From assembly GCF_932526225.1 (NCBI RefSeq), contig NC_064047.1, forward strand, positions 13,032,460 through 13,096,459: a stretch of 64,000 bases of DNA, in the 5' to 3' direction. Positions 57,401 to 64,000 of this stretch are shown in pieces. The translations under genes and the position numbers were made by a program. The stretch is from Nematostella vectensis (taxonomy: Eukaryota; Cnidaria; Anthozoa; Actiniaria; Edwardsiidae). How positions within the stretch are numbered: position 1 is the first letter of the stretch; every line of letters starts with the position of its first letter. The notes under the pieces were generated by a model, which was not told where the DNA came from, searched no databases, and saw only the letters and a program-made list of their open reading frames with translations.

Positions 57401-57854
57401 GAGAAGGAATTTGAATCAAGAACCTCAATTTTTATAGTGATATTTCATTGTTCTGACGCTTTCTTGGTGTCGCAGTCCCTGGACCGAGCTAAAAAATGTG
57501 TTCGATTAGTGACAATCCATGACAACCCCTCGATAACAACAGACAAATGCCAACGTCAGATGCCAACGTCGCATTATCCTTCTAACTCTTCTAGAGCGGC
57601 ATGATAATGCGACCCCGGCACGCCGCTTAATCTAGGCCTAAGATGCTAAGTCTATTGAGGTCTCTTGTAGGAGGAAACATCGTCCGTTTAACCATGACAG
57701 CAGTTGGCAAGTCAAGCTACCGTCCGTAGACCGAAACACAGTCATGTTGTACAGCGGTTACACCCAGACGACTCGACATGGACACCTCGGTGTTCACATG
57801 AACAGCGCAACTCTACGAACCTACAGGACTTATGTCAACAGCTTTAGGCAGTGA
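18476..57854 (+). CDS. FIG4: FIG4 phosphoinositide 5-phosphatase (SAC domain), 26 coding exons
   Basis: FIG4 dephosphorylates PI(3,5)P2 in the PIKfyve-VAC14 complex on endosomes and lysosomes. Exons: 18476-18535, 18606-18704, 19458-19590, 20106-20160, 20355-20462, 21362-21412, 21640-22259, 23492-23592, 24033-24158, 25055-25094, 26003-26100, 26415-26548, 33387-33432, 43768-43893, 44374-44463, 44812-44870, 45431-45505, 46056-46147, 46597-46741, 47125-47183, 47720-47888, 48093-48161, 52687-52843, 56769-56848, 57104-57172, 57671-57854. All phases agree; the sum is 3045 nt including TGA, or 1014 residues (human 907). Similarity to human FIG4, as I remember it, runs from the N-terminal RVVLYETKA through [34 protein letters not shown] and PWDMARHNK to the end. 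The active-site CX5R motif is in exon 15. Splice sites are GT-AG except intron 5 (GC-AG). Exon 7 holds a long extra insert. Boundaries are by eye; alternative splicing is untested. Confidence 0.9.
18705..20105 (+). other. FIG4 introns 2 and 3
   Basis: Introns 18705-19457 and 19591-20105, separated by exon 3. AT-rich, without a gene, tandem array or transposon end that I can recognise. Confidence 0.6.
20463..21361 (+). repeat. FIG4 intron 5: GC-AG intron with a 60 bp GAT/GGT-rich array
   Basis: The donor is GCAAGA instead of GT, directly after GAATCAAG of exon 5, and the acceptor is TTTCAG. From about 20520 to 21240 the intron is a purine-rich GATGGTGAT repeat. It organises into units close to 60 bp containing GGGTTGGTTGTGGTGATAG. 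Long Met/Val or Ile/Thr ORFs here are repeat artefacts. Confidence 0.8.
21640..22259 (+). CDS. FIG4: FIG4 exon 7, with a lineage-specific charged insert
   Basis: This 620 nt exon begins with the conserved [14 protein letters not shown] and ends with the conserved [14 protein letters not shown] region. Between them lies a long Lys/Glu/Asp/Gln-rich segment (about 21720-22130) that is longer than the corresponding human segment and probably disordered. It explains much of the extra length of the predicted protein. Confidence 0.85.
22260..22510 (+). repeat. Degenerate copies of the FIG4 exon 7 end and donor
   Basis: Just after the true donor, 22285-22320 repeats the exon end (TATGTCATCAATGG, then GGCCAATCAG) followed by GTAACAC. 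A third and more diverged copy lies around 22350-22395. A fourth at about 22415-22501 repeats some 85 nt of exon end, finishing in CATTCAG followed by GTAACC. The rest of intron 7 (22511-23491) shows nothing else. Confidence 0.75.
24190..25005 (+). repeat. 27 bp minisatellite in FIG4 intron 9
   Basis: About thirty units of roughly 27 bp built on GGTAGTCTGGCAAAGCATT and CATCATG. The unit is a multiple of three, so it gives long repetitive ORFs in both strands, which I do not call genes. It starts about 30 bp after the exon 9 donor; unlike other arrays here I see no exon sequence in the unit. Confidence 0.85.
25095..26002 (+). other. FIG4 intron 10
   Basis: AT-rich intron without recognisable genes or repeats. 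Confidence 0.6.
26505..32487 (+). repeat. 6 kb minisatellite made of FIG4 exon 12 end plus splice donor, about 90 copies
   Basis: The unit is 64 bp. About 44 bp of each unit copies the last coding bases of exon 12 (ACAACATACAGTACAT, then GGGACATGGCCAGACATAAT and AAGAG), and the other 20 bp copies the first bases of intron 12 (GTAAAGTCACCCCATAAT). The first unit is the real exon end at 26548. Copies near the exon keep the exon spelling (ACATTCC), while most later copies read ACATGAC. Almost every unit keeps AAGAGGTAAAG, a good 5' splice site. Minus-strand ORFs of the MYCMLYYGV type are artefacts of this array. Confidence 0.95.
32575..33276. mobile_element. MITE with about 70 bp inverted ends, carrying a nested MITE
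   Basis: The outer ends GTATACACCTATTT (32575) and AAATAGGTGTATAC (ending 33276) are inverted, and similarity continues inward through GTCGTAACCCACGG versus the complement of GCGGGTTACGATGC. No ORF. A related end is present near 60860-60930. Confidence 0.7.
32751..33182. mobile_element. Nested MITE with TACCGTAAA ends
   Basis: The left end TACCGTAAATGACCTAATCA mirrors the right end ATTAGATCGTTTACGGTA. The interior is made of AACGCCCC-type segments on both strands. It sits entirely inside the 32575-33276 element. Confidence 0.65.
33433..35640 (+). other. FIG4 intron 13, first part
   Basis: AT-rich intron. A dispersed repeat is recognisable at about 34400-34470 (CACCAAAAACTGG, GACTTCTTCAGGGCAG), with an inverted relative at 60770-60843. 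Otherwise I see nothing coding. Confidence 0.5.
35641..35836 (+). promoter_or_regulatory. Cluster of three CRE sites upstream of an intronic ORF
   Basis: The full palindrome TGACGTCA occurs at 35646-35653, 35657-35664 and 35829-35836. A CACGTG E-box lies near 35695, and TATA-like runs near 35715 and 35775. They lie 145-335 bp before the ATG of the first intronic ORF, which suggests a CREB/ATF-type promoter. Confidence 0.5.
35980..36315 (+). CDS. Intronic intronless ORF A, unknown family (paralogue of 39703-40014)
   Basis: 111 residues from ATG 35980 ([10 protein letters not shown]), within FIG4 intron 13 on the same strand. It shares a conserved core with ORF B: KYQII near residue 31, then [12 protein letters not shown] and [15 protein letters not shown]. 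Synonymous and conservative differences across the shared 80 residues suggest selection on protein. It has no signal peptide or membrane segment and a basic N-terminus. I do not recognise the family. A CRE-rich region lies upstream. Upstream in-frame codons to 35920 lack an ATG. Confidence 0.6.
   Translation: MSGKCLSSNFIRKMGKTWSTLTSRISHKYQIIGAQEPENVVFNCTRSREFMVFPPDGSEDVGVPMDLDLSCLVRPRRNAICEVNEVEDEELRQFRHTILVDIYLKEGLSSL
36316..39702 (+). other. FIG4 intron 13, between the two intronic ORFs
   Basis: AT-rich sequence without a convincing gene. A short phrase, CGTACCGACCATTCTATGAA, at about 36783 recurs with few changes at about 39372, so small dispersed repeats are present. Confidence 0.45.
39703..40014 (+). 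CDS. Intronic intronless ORF B, unknown family (paralogue of 35980-36315)
   Basis: 103 residues from ATG 39703 ([13 protein letters not shown]). The shared core is SYKVI, then [12 protein letters not shown] and [15 protein letters not shown], and both proteins end with a short variable tail. It lies 3.4 kb downstream of ORF A in the same FIG4 intron and on the same strand, so a tandem duplication is likely. An AATAAA-type signal follows near 40281. Function unknown. Confidence 0.6.
   Translation: MDFCSSLFRRLNRLTGRADRSYKVIEGESDSLAFYCIRSKECVVFPPDCSEDEEKPLSLDLSCLVRPRRNAICHELEKKDTALKVFRRGVLAEIVCSGDYIFE
40015..41841 (+). other. FIG4 intron 13, after ORF B
   Basis: AT-rich sequence with homopolymer A/T runs and a small ATC repeat near 41775. 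No gene seen. Confidence 0.5.
41842..42314. mobile_element. Mutator-like MITE with 11 bp target duplication
   Basis: Direct repeats GAGGCTAATAT flank the element exactly (41831-41841 and 42315-42325). The ends are inverted: GGGGAGGACGCGTCTTCCC on the left mirrors GGGAAGACGCATCCTACTCCC on the right, followed by similar CATGC/TTTGCGC stretches. The 9-11 bp duplication and GG-start fit Mutator-like elements. A 71-codon ORF at 41928-42143 lies inside, with no recognised motif. Confidence 0.75.
42565..43792 (+). repeat. 50 bp minisatellite made of the FIG4 exon 14 acceptor edge, about 24 copies
   Basis: Each unit joins an intronic pyrimidine stretch (TTTCTCCATTCTCCCC) and TAAG to the first 24-25 coding bases of exon 14 (GTCTTCAAGGCGACTGGGTT). 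The last unit is the real exon (43768, encoding VFKATGFF). Most units therefore carry a plausible 3' splice site followed by exon-like sequence. Confidence 0.93.
43768..44463 (+). CDS. FIG4: FIG4 exons 14 and 15, including the SAC active site
   Basis: Exon 14 (43768-43893) encodes VFKATGFF and a segment ending GRCQ. Exon 15 (44374-44463) encodes [16 protein letters not shown], with the SAC-phosphatase CX5R motif: Cys607, Arg613 in my numbering. Both catalytic residues are present, so the enzyme should be active. The end of exon 14 is the parent of a small repeat array in intron 14. Confidence 0.9.
43861..44102 (+). repeat. Tandem copies of the FIG4 exon 14 end and donor
   Basis: The exon end (TACAGCGATGACCGTGTAGG, then GGTGTCAG) and the following GTGTGACAAAGTGATA recur at about 43940, 44006 and 44078 with growing divergence. 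Period about 66-78 bp, three and a half copies. Confidence 0.8.
44799..44824 (+). repeat. Duplicated acceptor at FIG4 exon 16
   Basis: The 13 bp segment CTGTATTCCTTAG is present twice in tandem. Its first TTAG is the acceptor in my model (44811); the second TTAG (44824) is an alternative acceptor 13 bp inside the exon that would shift the frame. Confidence 0.75.
45345..45425 (+). repeat. Short 21 bp tandem repeat before FIG4 exon 17
   Basis: TTGCTTACTTCTAGCCTATT occurs about three to four times at 45358-45420, ending next to the exon 17 acceptor. Each contains a TCTAG acceptor-like site. Confidence 0.75.
45494..45660 (+). repeat. Copies of the FIG4 exon 17 end and donor
   Basis: The exon end AGCTCGTGCACGG and the donor GTAGGCGTGCC recur at about 45588 (GTCGGCGTGC) and 45617 (AGCTCGTGCAACGG, then TATGCGTG), with TTTGATTTGATTGAT between. 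Three diverged copies. Confidence 0.65.
46148..46560 (+). repeat. GATGGT-type repeats in FIG4 intron 18
   Basis: Units of about 36-40 bp containing GATGAAGATATCAATTATGG alternate with GGTGATGATGG. They start about 40 bp after the exon 18 donor. Confidence 0.85.
46756..47075 (+). repeat. (GGTGAT)n microsatellite in FIG4 intron 19
   Basis: A nearly pure GATGGT/GACGGT repeat that begins 15 bp after the exon 19 donor. Asp/Gly-rich ORFs across it are repeat artefacts. Confidence 0.9.
47400..47725 (+). repeat. Copies of the FIG4 exon 21 acceptor region
   Basis: A unit of about 100-110 bp is present three times. Each ends in TTTCTCTATATTA(T/C)AG-like acceptors at about 47508, 47618 and the true 47719, followed by GGGTGTAC or GGGCGTGC. 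The true exon 21 starts at 47720. Confidence 0.75.
48176..51000 (+). repeat. 34 bp minisatellite in FIG4 intron 22
   Basis: About 80 units of CCCCTATGACATTGACCCCC followed by TCATAACCTTGACT. A variant unit with CCCTGACCCTAGACACTATC is inserted every few copies, giving a higher-order pattern. It starts 14 bp after the exon 22 donor; no exon sequence is visible in the unit. Confidence 0.92.
51001..51430 (+). repeat. 48 bp sub-array with TGACCTTGACC motifs
   Basis: About seven to eight units containing CGAACCACTTATGACCTTGA and CCACCCTTTAACCTTGACCC. The reverse complement of TGACCTTGA is TCAAGGTCA, the extended half-site bound by ERR and NR5A nuclear receptors. Confidence 0.85.
51543..52593. mobile_element. 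Non-autonomous DNA transposon with about 230 bp inverted ends
   Basis: The left arm (51543 to about 51777, GAGGTTGTTTTGGCTAAACAG onward) mirrors the right arm (about 52360-52593, ending CTGTTTAAGCCAAAACAACC). Shared internal phrases are ATCTATGCTTTATCAGAT and GATGAATTTTTCTAAA. No transposase is visible. It lies in FIG4 intron 22. Confidence 0.75.
52687..52843 (+). CDS. FIG4: FIG4 exon 23, acidic exon that seeded a 36 bp array
   Basis: Encodes [20 protein letters not shown], an acidic stretch ([12 protein letters not shown]), and ends SSTDISFK at a phase-0 donor (AAG then GTAAAC). The human protein also has an acidic Ser-rich segment here. The frame continues openly into the adjacent array for about 100 codons (to 53152) before a stop. 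Confidence 0.8.
52821..56710 (+). repeat. 3.9 kb minisatellite made of the FIG4 exon 23 end plus donor, about 105 copies
   Basis: The unit is 36 bp. The last coding bases of exon 23 (TCTACCGACATCTCATTCAA, G) and the donor GTAAACTACC recur as GTCTACTGACATCTCATTCA then AGGTAAACTACCCCC. Nearly every copy keeps AAGGTAAAC, a strong donor. Thirty-six bases is 12 codons, so copies stay in frame and read as repeats of [12 protein letters not shown]. Stops and a short-unit variant at about 53097-53110 break the frame. Confidence 0.95.
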
Positions 57855-58525
57855 AACCGGTAAAACAGGTTAAAGTACGGAGAACTTAGAGGACTTATGT
57901 CAACAGCTTCAGGCTGTGAAACCAGTAAAACGGGTTAAAGTACGGAGAACTTACAGGACTTATGTCAACAGCTTCAGGCTGTGAAACCAGTAAAACGGGT
58001 TAAAGTACGGAGAACTTACAGGACTTATTTCAACAGCTTCAGGCAGTGAAACCAGTAAAACAGGTTAAAGTACGGAGAACTTACAGGACTTATGTCAACA
58101 GCTTCAGGCAGTGAAACCAGTAAAACGGGTTAAAGTACGGAGAACTTACAGGACTTATGTCAACAGCTTCAGGCTGTGAAACCAGTAAAACGGGTTAAAG
58201 TACGGAGAACTTACAGGACTTATGTCAACAGCTTTAGGCAGTGAAACCAGTAAAACGGGTTAAAGTACGGGGAACTTACAGGACTTATGTCAACAGCTTC
58301 AGGCAGTGAAACCAGTAAAACGGGTTAAAGTACGGAGAACTGACAGGACTTATGTCAACAGCTTCAGGCAGTGAAACCAGTAAAACGGGTTAAAGTACGG
58401 AGAACTTACAGGACTTATGTCAACAGCTTCAGGCAGTGAAACCAGTAAAACGGGTTCAAGTACGGAGAACTTACAGGACTTATGTCAACAGCTTCAGGCA
58501 GTGAAACCAGTAAAACGGGTTCAAG
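57831..58525 (+). repeat. 65 bp array made of the end of FIG4 exon 26, including its stop codon
   Basis: About ten units. Each repeats the last coding bases (TACAGGACTTATGTCAACAG, CTTCAGGCAG, TGA) plus the first 3' UTR bases (AACCAGTAAAACGGGTTAAA, then GTACGGAGAACT). The real stop is TGA at 57852-57854. Each copy also has TTACAG, an acceptor-like site, before the exon-like part. The array lies in the 3' UTR. Confidence 0.93.
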
Positions 58526-59822
58526 CATGGCTAATTGAACTTACACAAAAATAGAACCATTTTGCTCGCAAGAGAAACATAAGACAGAAGCTTAATTGCC
58601 ATAGATTAGAACTAAAATAATTTTAAGTACGCGAAACGACACTTTTATTAAACGAAAATAAACGATTTATTACAAATATTAGATACAATGTGCATTTAAA
58701 AAACCCACAAATGAACACTAATGAATGCACTGAGTTACTGTATATATAAAATTATAATATTACTTCATCCATTGACAATTCAAATATAAAGTTTTTGCCA
58801 AAAATGCATATGTTTTCGTAATAAAAGAATCCATTGAAAACTGTATCAATTTGTTTTCACAAAGCTACAGAACAGGAAGAAAAATAACAGAATATGTTCT
58901 GAACTTGGGAGGTAAAGATGTGTGTTGGGGGAGGGGGGGGGGGGTACGGGGTTTTCTCGTCAATTTCTCAAGAATTGCGAAAGTAAAATTAAAATTTAAA
59001 TCGTCGTATTATATCATGATGCTATCCATTTAAAGTATGTAATTGGAATAATTTAACTTATACGTGCATATAAACCGCTACTTTGTGACAAATATAAAAA
59101 TATACGTACGTCTCTACATTATGATCAAAACAATTCTTTGCTTGTTTTACCCGAGAAAACTGTGAGGAGGACAAAGGACATGTAATAATCTAAAAGGTTA
59201 GGATCTGGGTCTATTATTCTAGATCGCTGCCAACAAACACGCGTTTCTGCACGTTTAAGTTGAACATTCGACTTACACAGCCCTAGTCCAATAAAAAAAA
59301 ACGGAAAATATAATATGTAGAAGTGTCCTGACCGAACGAGCCGGGAAACAAAACGACGGTTTCGAACTAAGACTGATTCAGTTTTTTTTTAGATATAAGA
59401 AATCGAAAATTTTTCAAGGGGGCTTTGTGTTTTTATAGCAGTGAAGGCCTACAGTTATGGACAAACAGTAATTTCAAAACTGTTAGTTATTTTAATTATG
59501 AAAATGTGGAGATCATAAGAGCAACCCTTGAAAGCGAATGCAATTATTTTATTCAAGTAAAAAAAAAAGCAAATCAATGAATGTACATGCAGTTGCATAA
59601 ATAGCCAAATAAACGGTCTATACACAGAGAAATATAAGGTATCCACTAAAACCTTCTATAGTTATTGATAACAACAATACTTATCATCAGAGTGGCCTGG
59701 TATTTAGGAAATAATAAATCGCATATCTGATACTTGGTTTTAGAAATATAAAATAGTATAAATTCTTTTGTACAATTTTTTTTATACATGACTTTTAAGC
59801 TTCGACCATAATCAGGACACGT
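58526..59822. other. Convergent intergenic region
   Basis: Between the FIG4 3' UTR array and the stop of the PDE gene. AT-rich; an AATAAA at about 58821 could end FIG4 transcripts, and a G-run lies near 58930. Nothing coding. Confidence 0.5.
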
Positions 59823-62800
59823 TCAGTAGTCGATAAAAGAGATGGACCTCTTAATACGCTCCTCCTCTGGAATGAGCAAGCTGTTGCTATCGTTTCTGGC
59901 CTGTTGCTTCTTCGCGAGGTTCGTCCATTTCCTCAGGTTTCCACTGTCAGAAAAAAAAAAAGGATTTATTACGCGGTACTCACAAACAATAAGTTAAAAC
60001 AAACTGTACTCGATCGCAAACAGTCGCAGCTAATTTGTAGGTACGATCGCAACCGGTCGCATTCCGATCAATCCCCGATCACAAAGTGGTTTCCATATGA
60101 TCGCACATGATCGCAATCGACCGCAGCTAATTTGACGGTACGATCGCAACCGGTCGCATTCCGATCAATCCCCGATCACAAAGTGGTTTCCATATGATCG
60201 CACATGATCGCAATCGACCGCAGCTAATTTGACGGTACGATCGCAACCGATCGCATTCCGATCGCAAAGTGGTTTCCGTTCCATATGATCACACACGACC
60301 GCATATAATCGCATACGATCGCACATAATCGCAGGGTGAGTTTCCATATAACCGTACACGGTTGCCTATTATCGAGTGCTATCGAAAGCGATAATATGGA
60401 AACCCGCCCTCAGAACGCGCGCTGTAATTGATTCGTTATATTGTATCCACTCCCAAAGCATGGGATAATGAATGGATAAATGTTAGGACTGCAGGAAACT
60501 CAAATATCATTTGTACGTCAGCCCGTGCGTGCCACTAGCGAGACAGATTCATTTCAGTGTATGTTTCTGTCTTGGTTGCGATTTATAAAGTTCGTTTAAT
60601 TTAGTCCCTGTAAATCATTAAACACTTATTGTCTTGTCCGGAAAGCTATGTATGGTAAAAAATGTTAAAATACAAAAGGTCCAAATAGTCGTTATCGTAA
60701 ACCAGAATAAATAAATAAATGAATGAATGAAACAATAAATAAATAAAATTTCCTCTTTGATAAGACTTTTTTTCAGGGCAGGTCGCCCTGAAGAAGCTAT
60801 AATAGACGAAAATTTGACAGAGTCGAATACCAGTTTTTGGTGCATTTAAAAAAAATGTTACCTACACTATTTCAAATTATGTTGCATTGGGAGAATCTGT
60901 GTCGTAACCCGCAGTGCCTCGTGGGTATCAAATAAATAATAAAGTAAGTGATAAAGACGTTGATTGAAATAGTGGAATATGTTGGGAGACAGTCAAACTA
61001 ACGGAATCCAACTTACTCGACATAAGTAATGAGCGGAGCCATCTCGGGGACGAAGTCCATGAGTAGTGAGTAGCACGGTCTAACGATGCCCTTCAGAAAG
61101 CCAACCTGACAACAATAGTGGTAACGTTAGTTTATATTAACATCTTTAATCATTTACTTCACAATCAATACCTGGTTCTCCGGAAGATCATCGTGTTTTG
61201 ATCGGTCCATCATCGGCAATGGATCGAGTCCCATCTTGCGCTCCTCGTCACCCTATAGACAAGTAATCACAATCAGGACTTTCCCAGAAAACCCTATAGA
61301 CAAGTAATCACAATCAGGACTTTCCCAGAAAACCCTATAGACAAGTAATCACAATCAGGACTTTCCCAGAAAACCCTATAGACAAGTAATCACAATCAGG
61401 ACTTTCCCAGAAAACCCTATAGACAAGTAATCACAATCAGGACTTTCCCAGAAACCTAGTCAATCAAACAAGTAATCACAATCAGGACTTTCCCAGAAAC
61501 CTAGTCAATCAAACAAGCATGACCCCTCTTACAGTTATTAATAGATTCCGCAACCAAGCGTTTACCTGAATGTAGAACTCCTCGAAGACTTTATTTACAG
61601 CAACGACCTGAATATCCCATGGTTTGGCCGACGTGCACAGGTCACACGCGGTCATAAGCAAGCAGCGAATCAGAGACCTGCAATGACGTAGAATTGACAT
61701 CATGTTATATGCATGACGTAGATTTGACATCATGTAATATGCATGACGTAGATTTGACTTCAAGTTATATGCATGACGTAGATTTGACATCATGTAATAT
61801 GCATGACGTAGATTTGACATCATGTAATATGCATGACGTAGATTTGACATCATGTAATATGCATGACGTTGTTTTGACATCATTTAATATGCATGACGTA
61901 GATTTGACATCATGTAATATGCATGACAGATTTGACATCATGTAATATGCATGATGTAGATTTGACATCATGTAATATGCATGACGTTGAATTGACATCA
62001 TTTAATATGCATGACGTAGATTTGACATCATGTAATATGCATGACGTAGATTTGACATCATGTAATATGCATGACGTAGATTTGACATCATGTAATATGC
62101 ATGACGTTGAATTGACATCATTTAATATGCATGACGTAGATTTGACATCATGTAATATGCATGACAGATTTGACATCATGTAATATGCATGATGTAGATT
62201 TGACATCATGTAATATGCATGACGTTGAATTGACATCATTTAATATGCATGACGTAGATTTGACATCATGTAATATGCATGACGTAGATTTGACATCGTG
62301 TAATATGCATGACGTTGAATTGACATAATTTAATATGGATGACGTAGATTTGACACCATGTAATATGCATGACGTAGATTTGACATCATGTAATATGCAT
62401 GACGTAGATTTGACATCATGTAATATGCATGACGTCACATGATATGTAAACCAACATATCAAAAAGTGTTTTTTCTAATAGATTCGTCTTCGAGATATAA
62501 GGCTTGAATTGCAATTTACAAATGTTCAAAGTATGAATTCTCTTCTTTTTAGGGAGAAGTCGGGTTCTGATCAGAAATTACCTTTGCTCGCTAATATCTA
62601 AATTTCATATCTTCTAAATTTCATTAAAATTTAGAGTTAAGCATTTGGTCAGAGGAACTGATATTGAGAATTGGAAAATTTCATGCCATTTTTTGCTCTG
62701 TCAACATGAGACATTATGAAAAAACAGTAGAACGGGAATACAATAGAACAATGAGGTGATCCAGCCAATTACGTTAGGCCTTATGAGCGGGCAACTACAT

Positions 62801-63811
62801 CTCTGTGGTCTTGTTTTTTTTTTTGTCTTCTCAGGTAGAGCGTGAGTTGACTGCAAAGTCGCAAGCATTAATAGGCCATTCCAGCTATAAGTTTGCGCGC
62901 GCATTATCATAGAAACCTACCTCAAATACCAGAATGCAGCGCGCGCATTTTTAACTCGCACCAAACGAAGCGCGCGCTGCATGACGGTAGTTGAGCTAAG
63001 TTTCCATGGTTAGTGCGCGCGCATGCTTATAGCTGGAATGGTCTATTCGTCGAAACAATTTCCAGTCTCATTCACACCTGTGTTTTTCCTCTTCCCAGCG
63101 AAATGCTTTATTTTCCTGCAGAGTTTCCAGCTCTTTTTTGTTTCCGAAGAACAACATTAGATCCGTAGCGATGATCGCTTCCTGGATAAGTTCTAGAACC
63201 TATAACAAGATGATTCGCGTCAGTGCCCGCATCTAGCCCCCCACACCCTCCCCTCCCATTGTGTTTTCATATACTCACTAATAAGCACCTGAAAATATTA
63301 TATTGTAGTTATTTTTTTCATATTCATATATTTTTTTAATTCCTTTTTTTTCTACATTTTCTCATTCAGTATCTCATTCCAAATCAGTAGTGTCTTTAGG
63401 GTTCTTCGCCACATAAAACATTACGGGTGTATTTGCTCTTTGGTATCCTGCGAGCAAGAGACCTGTCTATATAAAACAGCCTCTGCCAGCCGCCATTTTG
63501 TCCTCCTAGCAAAGCACCAAGTGTAAAAAAGCATCCATTTCCATCTGCTTATTTGCGGAAGCCAACCCGATATTTTCGATCGAATTTGGTAAATAAAGTA
63601 TTAAACGTTGTTTTTAGATGGTTACTTCAAAATTTTAGCACATTATGTGCATTCCGATTTTAATGGAAACAATAACAAAGTTGTGACTCTTTAAATGACC
63701 ATTGTAATTTAATTATTTTTTGCGACGCGTTAAGAGAATACAAAGCAAATGGCATCTTACCCTTCGATAACTCTCGGCATCTAACTGCCCGAAGACGTTT
63801 TGGCCCTCGCT
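59823..63811 (-). CDS. PDE10A-like cyclic nucleotide phosphodiesterase, last six exons
   Basis: Class I phosphodiesterases hydrolyse cAMP and/or cGMP. Minus-strand exons: 63811-63761, 63199-63078, 61677-61566, 61252-61172, 61106-61018, 59943-59823 (TGA stop). Phases agree; 576 nt, 191 residues of the C-terminal half of the catalytic domain. Visible: EGQNVFGQLDAESYRR, AIIATDLMLFFGN, LLMTACDLCTSAKPW (Asp is a metal ligand), GDEERKMGLDPLPMMDR, and the purine-clamp Gln in ENQVGFL, which is the last codon of its exon. The closest match I remember is PDE10A, then PDE11/PDE5/PDE2. The GAF and first catalytic exons lie beyond base 64000. Confidence 0.85.
60005..60412. repeat. GATCGC-rich tandem repeat with a MITE-like inverted end
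   Basis: Units of about 99 bp (ACGATCGCAACCGGTCGCAT, AAGTGGTTTCCATATGATCG) repeat about three times to 60300. A small inverted pair follows: AGGGTGAGTTTCCATAT (60334) and ATATGGAAACCCGCCCT (ending 60412). Together they look like a short DNA transposon with an expanded interior, in the last PDE intron. Confidence 0.6.
60770..60930 (-). repeat. Dispersed repeat copies shared with FIG4 introns 12-13
   Basis: 60770-60843 is an inverted relative of 34400-34470. 60860-60930 resembles one end of the MITE at 32575-33276 (GAGAATCTGTGTCGTAACCC). This shows these are genomic repeat families. Confidence 0.6.
61250..61508 (-). repeat. 41 bp array next to a PDE exon acceptor
   Basis: Six units of about 41 bp (CCCTATAGACAAGTAATCAC, AATCAGGACTTTCCCAGAA). 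On the minus strand each contains TTGTCTATAGGG, the same acceptor that precedes the exon at 61252, so the acceptor itself is multiplied. The last copies are altered. Confidence 0.85.
61681..62440 (-). repeat. 30 bp array with CRE half-sites in a PDE intron
   Basis: About 25 units of GCATGACGTAGATTTGACAT, CATGTAATAT. It abuts the acceptor of the exon at 61677. Most units contain TGACGT, a CREB/ATF half-site, and the last has the full palindrome TGACGTCA (about 62429-62436). Confidence 0.9.
62870..63047. mobile_element. Small MITE with about 47 bp inverted ends
   Basis: The left end ATAGGCCATTCCAGCTATAAG mirrors the right end CTTATAGCTGGAATGGTCTAT, and both continue into GCGCGCGCAT. About 178 bp in total, in a PDE intron. 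Confidence 0.75.
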
Positions 63812-64000
63812 CTGAAATACGGCAATAATATGGAAAACAATTGATGTCGTAAAAACAAACGTTTCCCCCCTTGCCTGTGTATGTCACAATTCTTATATCA
63901 TAGTCTGAAAGTTGTCAATCTTATTAAAAAAACAGGTAAAATTCAACTACAATTTCTCTGTGTCTTTTCTCACGTACCCCCACGCGCAATTTTCCCAATA

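Noticed and set aside
63480-63510. YY1-like GCCGCCATTTTG as an alternative promoter of the PDE gene
   Set aside because: On the minus strand the ATG in it opens only a very short frame, and nothing else supports a start site there.
1-64000. tRNA or rRNA genes
   Set aside because: I looked for tRNA A/B boxes and conserved rRNA stretches and found none I could support by eye.

Overview
The window is animal nuclear DNA, most likely from an anthozoan cnidarian; a sea anemone such as Nematostella fits, but the species is inferred, not proven. It holds three intron-rich conserved genes, a GC-rich decayed virus-like element, several small DNA transposons and an unusual density of minisatellites. 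There is no operon structure; the host genes were read from splice sites and homology remembered from the human proteins.

Layout. (1) 565-2238, minus strand: the first three coding exons of GDAP2 (macro domain start); the rest lies off the left edge. (2) 2239-5317: AT-rich microsatellites, a 5'-truncated non-LTR retrotransposon (about 2948-4000) and a 1.07 kb element with long inverted ends (4178-5250). (3) 5318-18291: an integrated Polinton-like DNA virus with long inverted terminal repeats. It carries a double-jelly-roll major capsid protein, a candidate penton protein, an A32/FtsK-type packaging ATPase, an rve integrase remnant, a polymerase-like/Pif1-helicase/HNH replication protein and several small unknown proteins. 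Many genes are broken by frameshifts, stops or truncation, while the terminal repeats remain almost identical. (4) 18476-57854, plus strand: a complete FIG4 gene (phosphoinositide phosphatase of the PIKfyve-VAC14 complex) that I reconstruct as 26 coding exons, 3045 nt including the stop, 1014 residues. Its start codon is only about 185 bp from the end of the viral element. Intron 13 contains two paralogous intronless ORFs. (5) 59823-63811, minus strand: the last six exons of a PDE10A-like cyclic nucleotide phosphodiesterase, convergent with FIG4.

The most striking pattern is that many tandem repeats are copies of exon edges. Units made of the end of an exon plus its splice donor, or a splice acceptor plus the start of an exon, were amplified next to GDAP2 exon 2 and FIG4 exons 7, 12, 14 (both sides), 16, 17, 21, 23 and 26. 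The largest are about 90 copies of a 64 bp unit from exon 12 and about 105 copies of a 36 bp unit from exon 23. The 36 bp unit equals 12 codons, so the first few copies remain open in the FIG4 frame.
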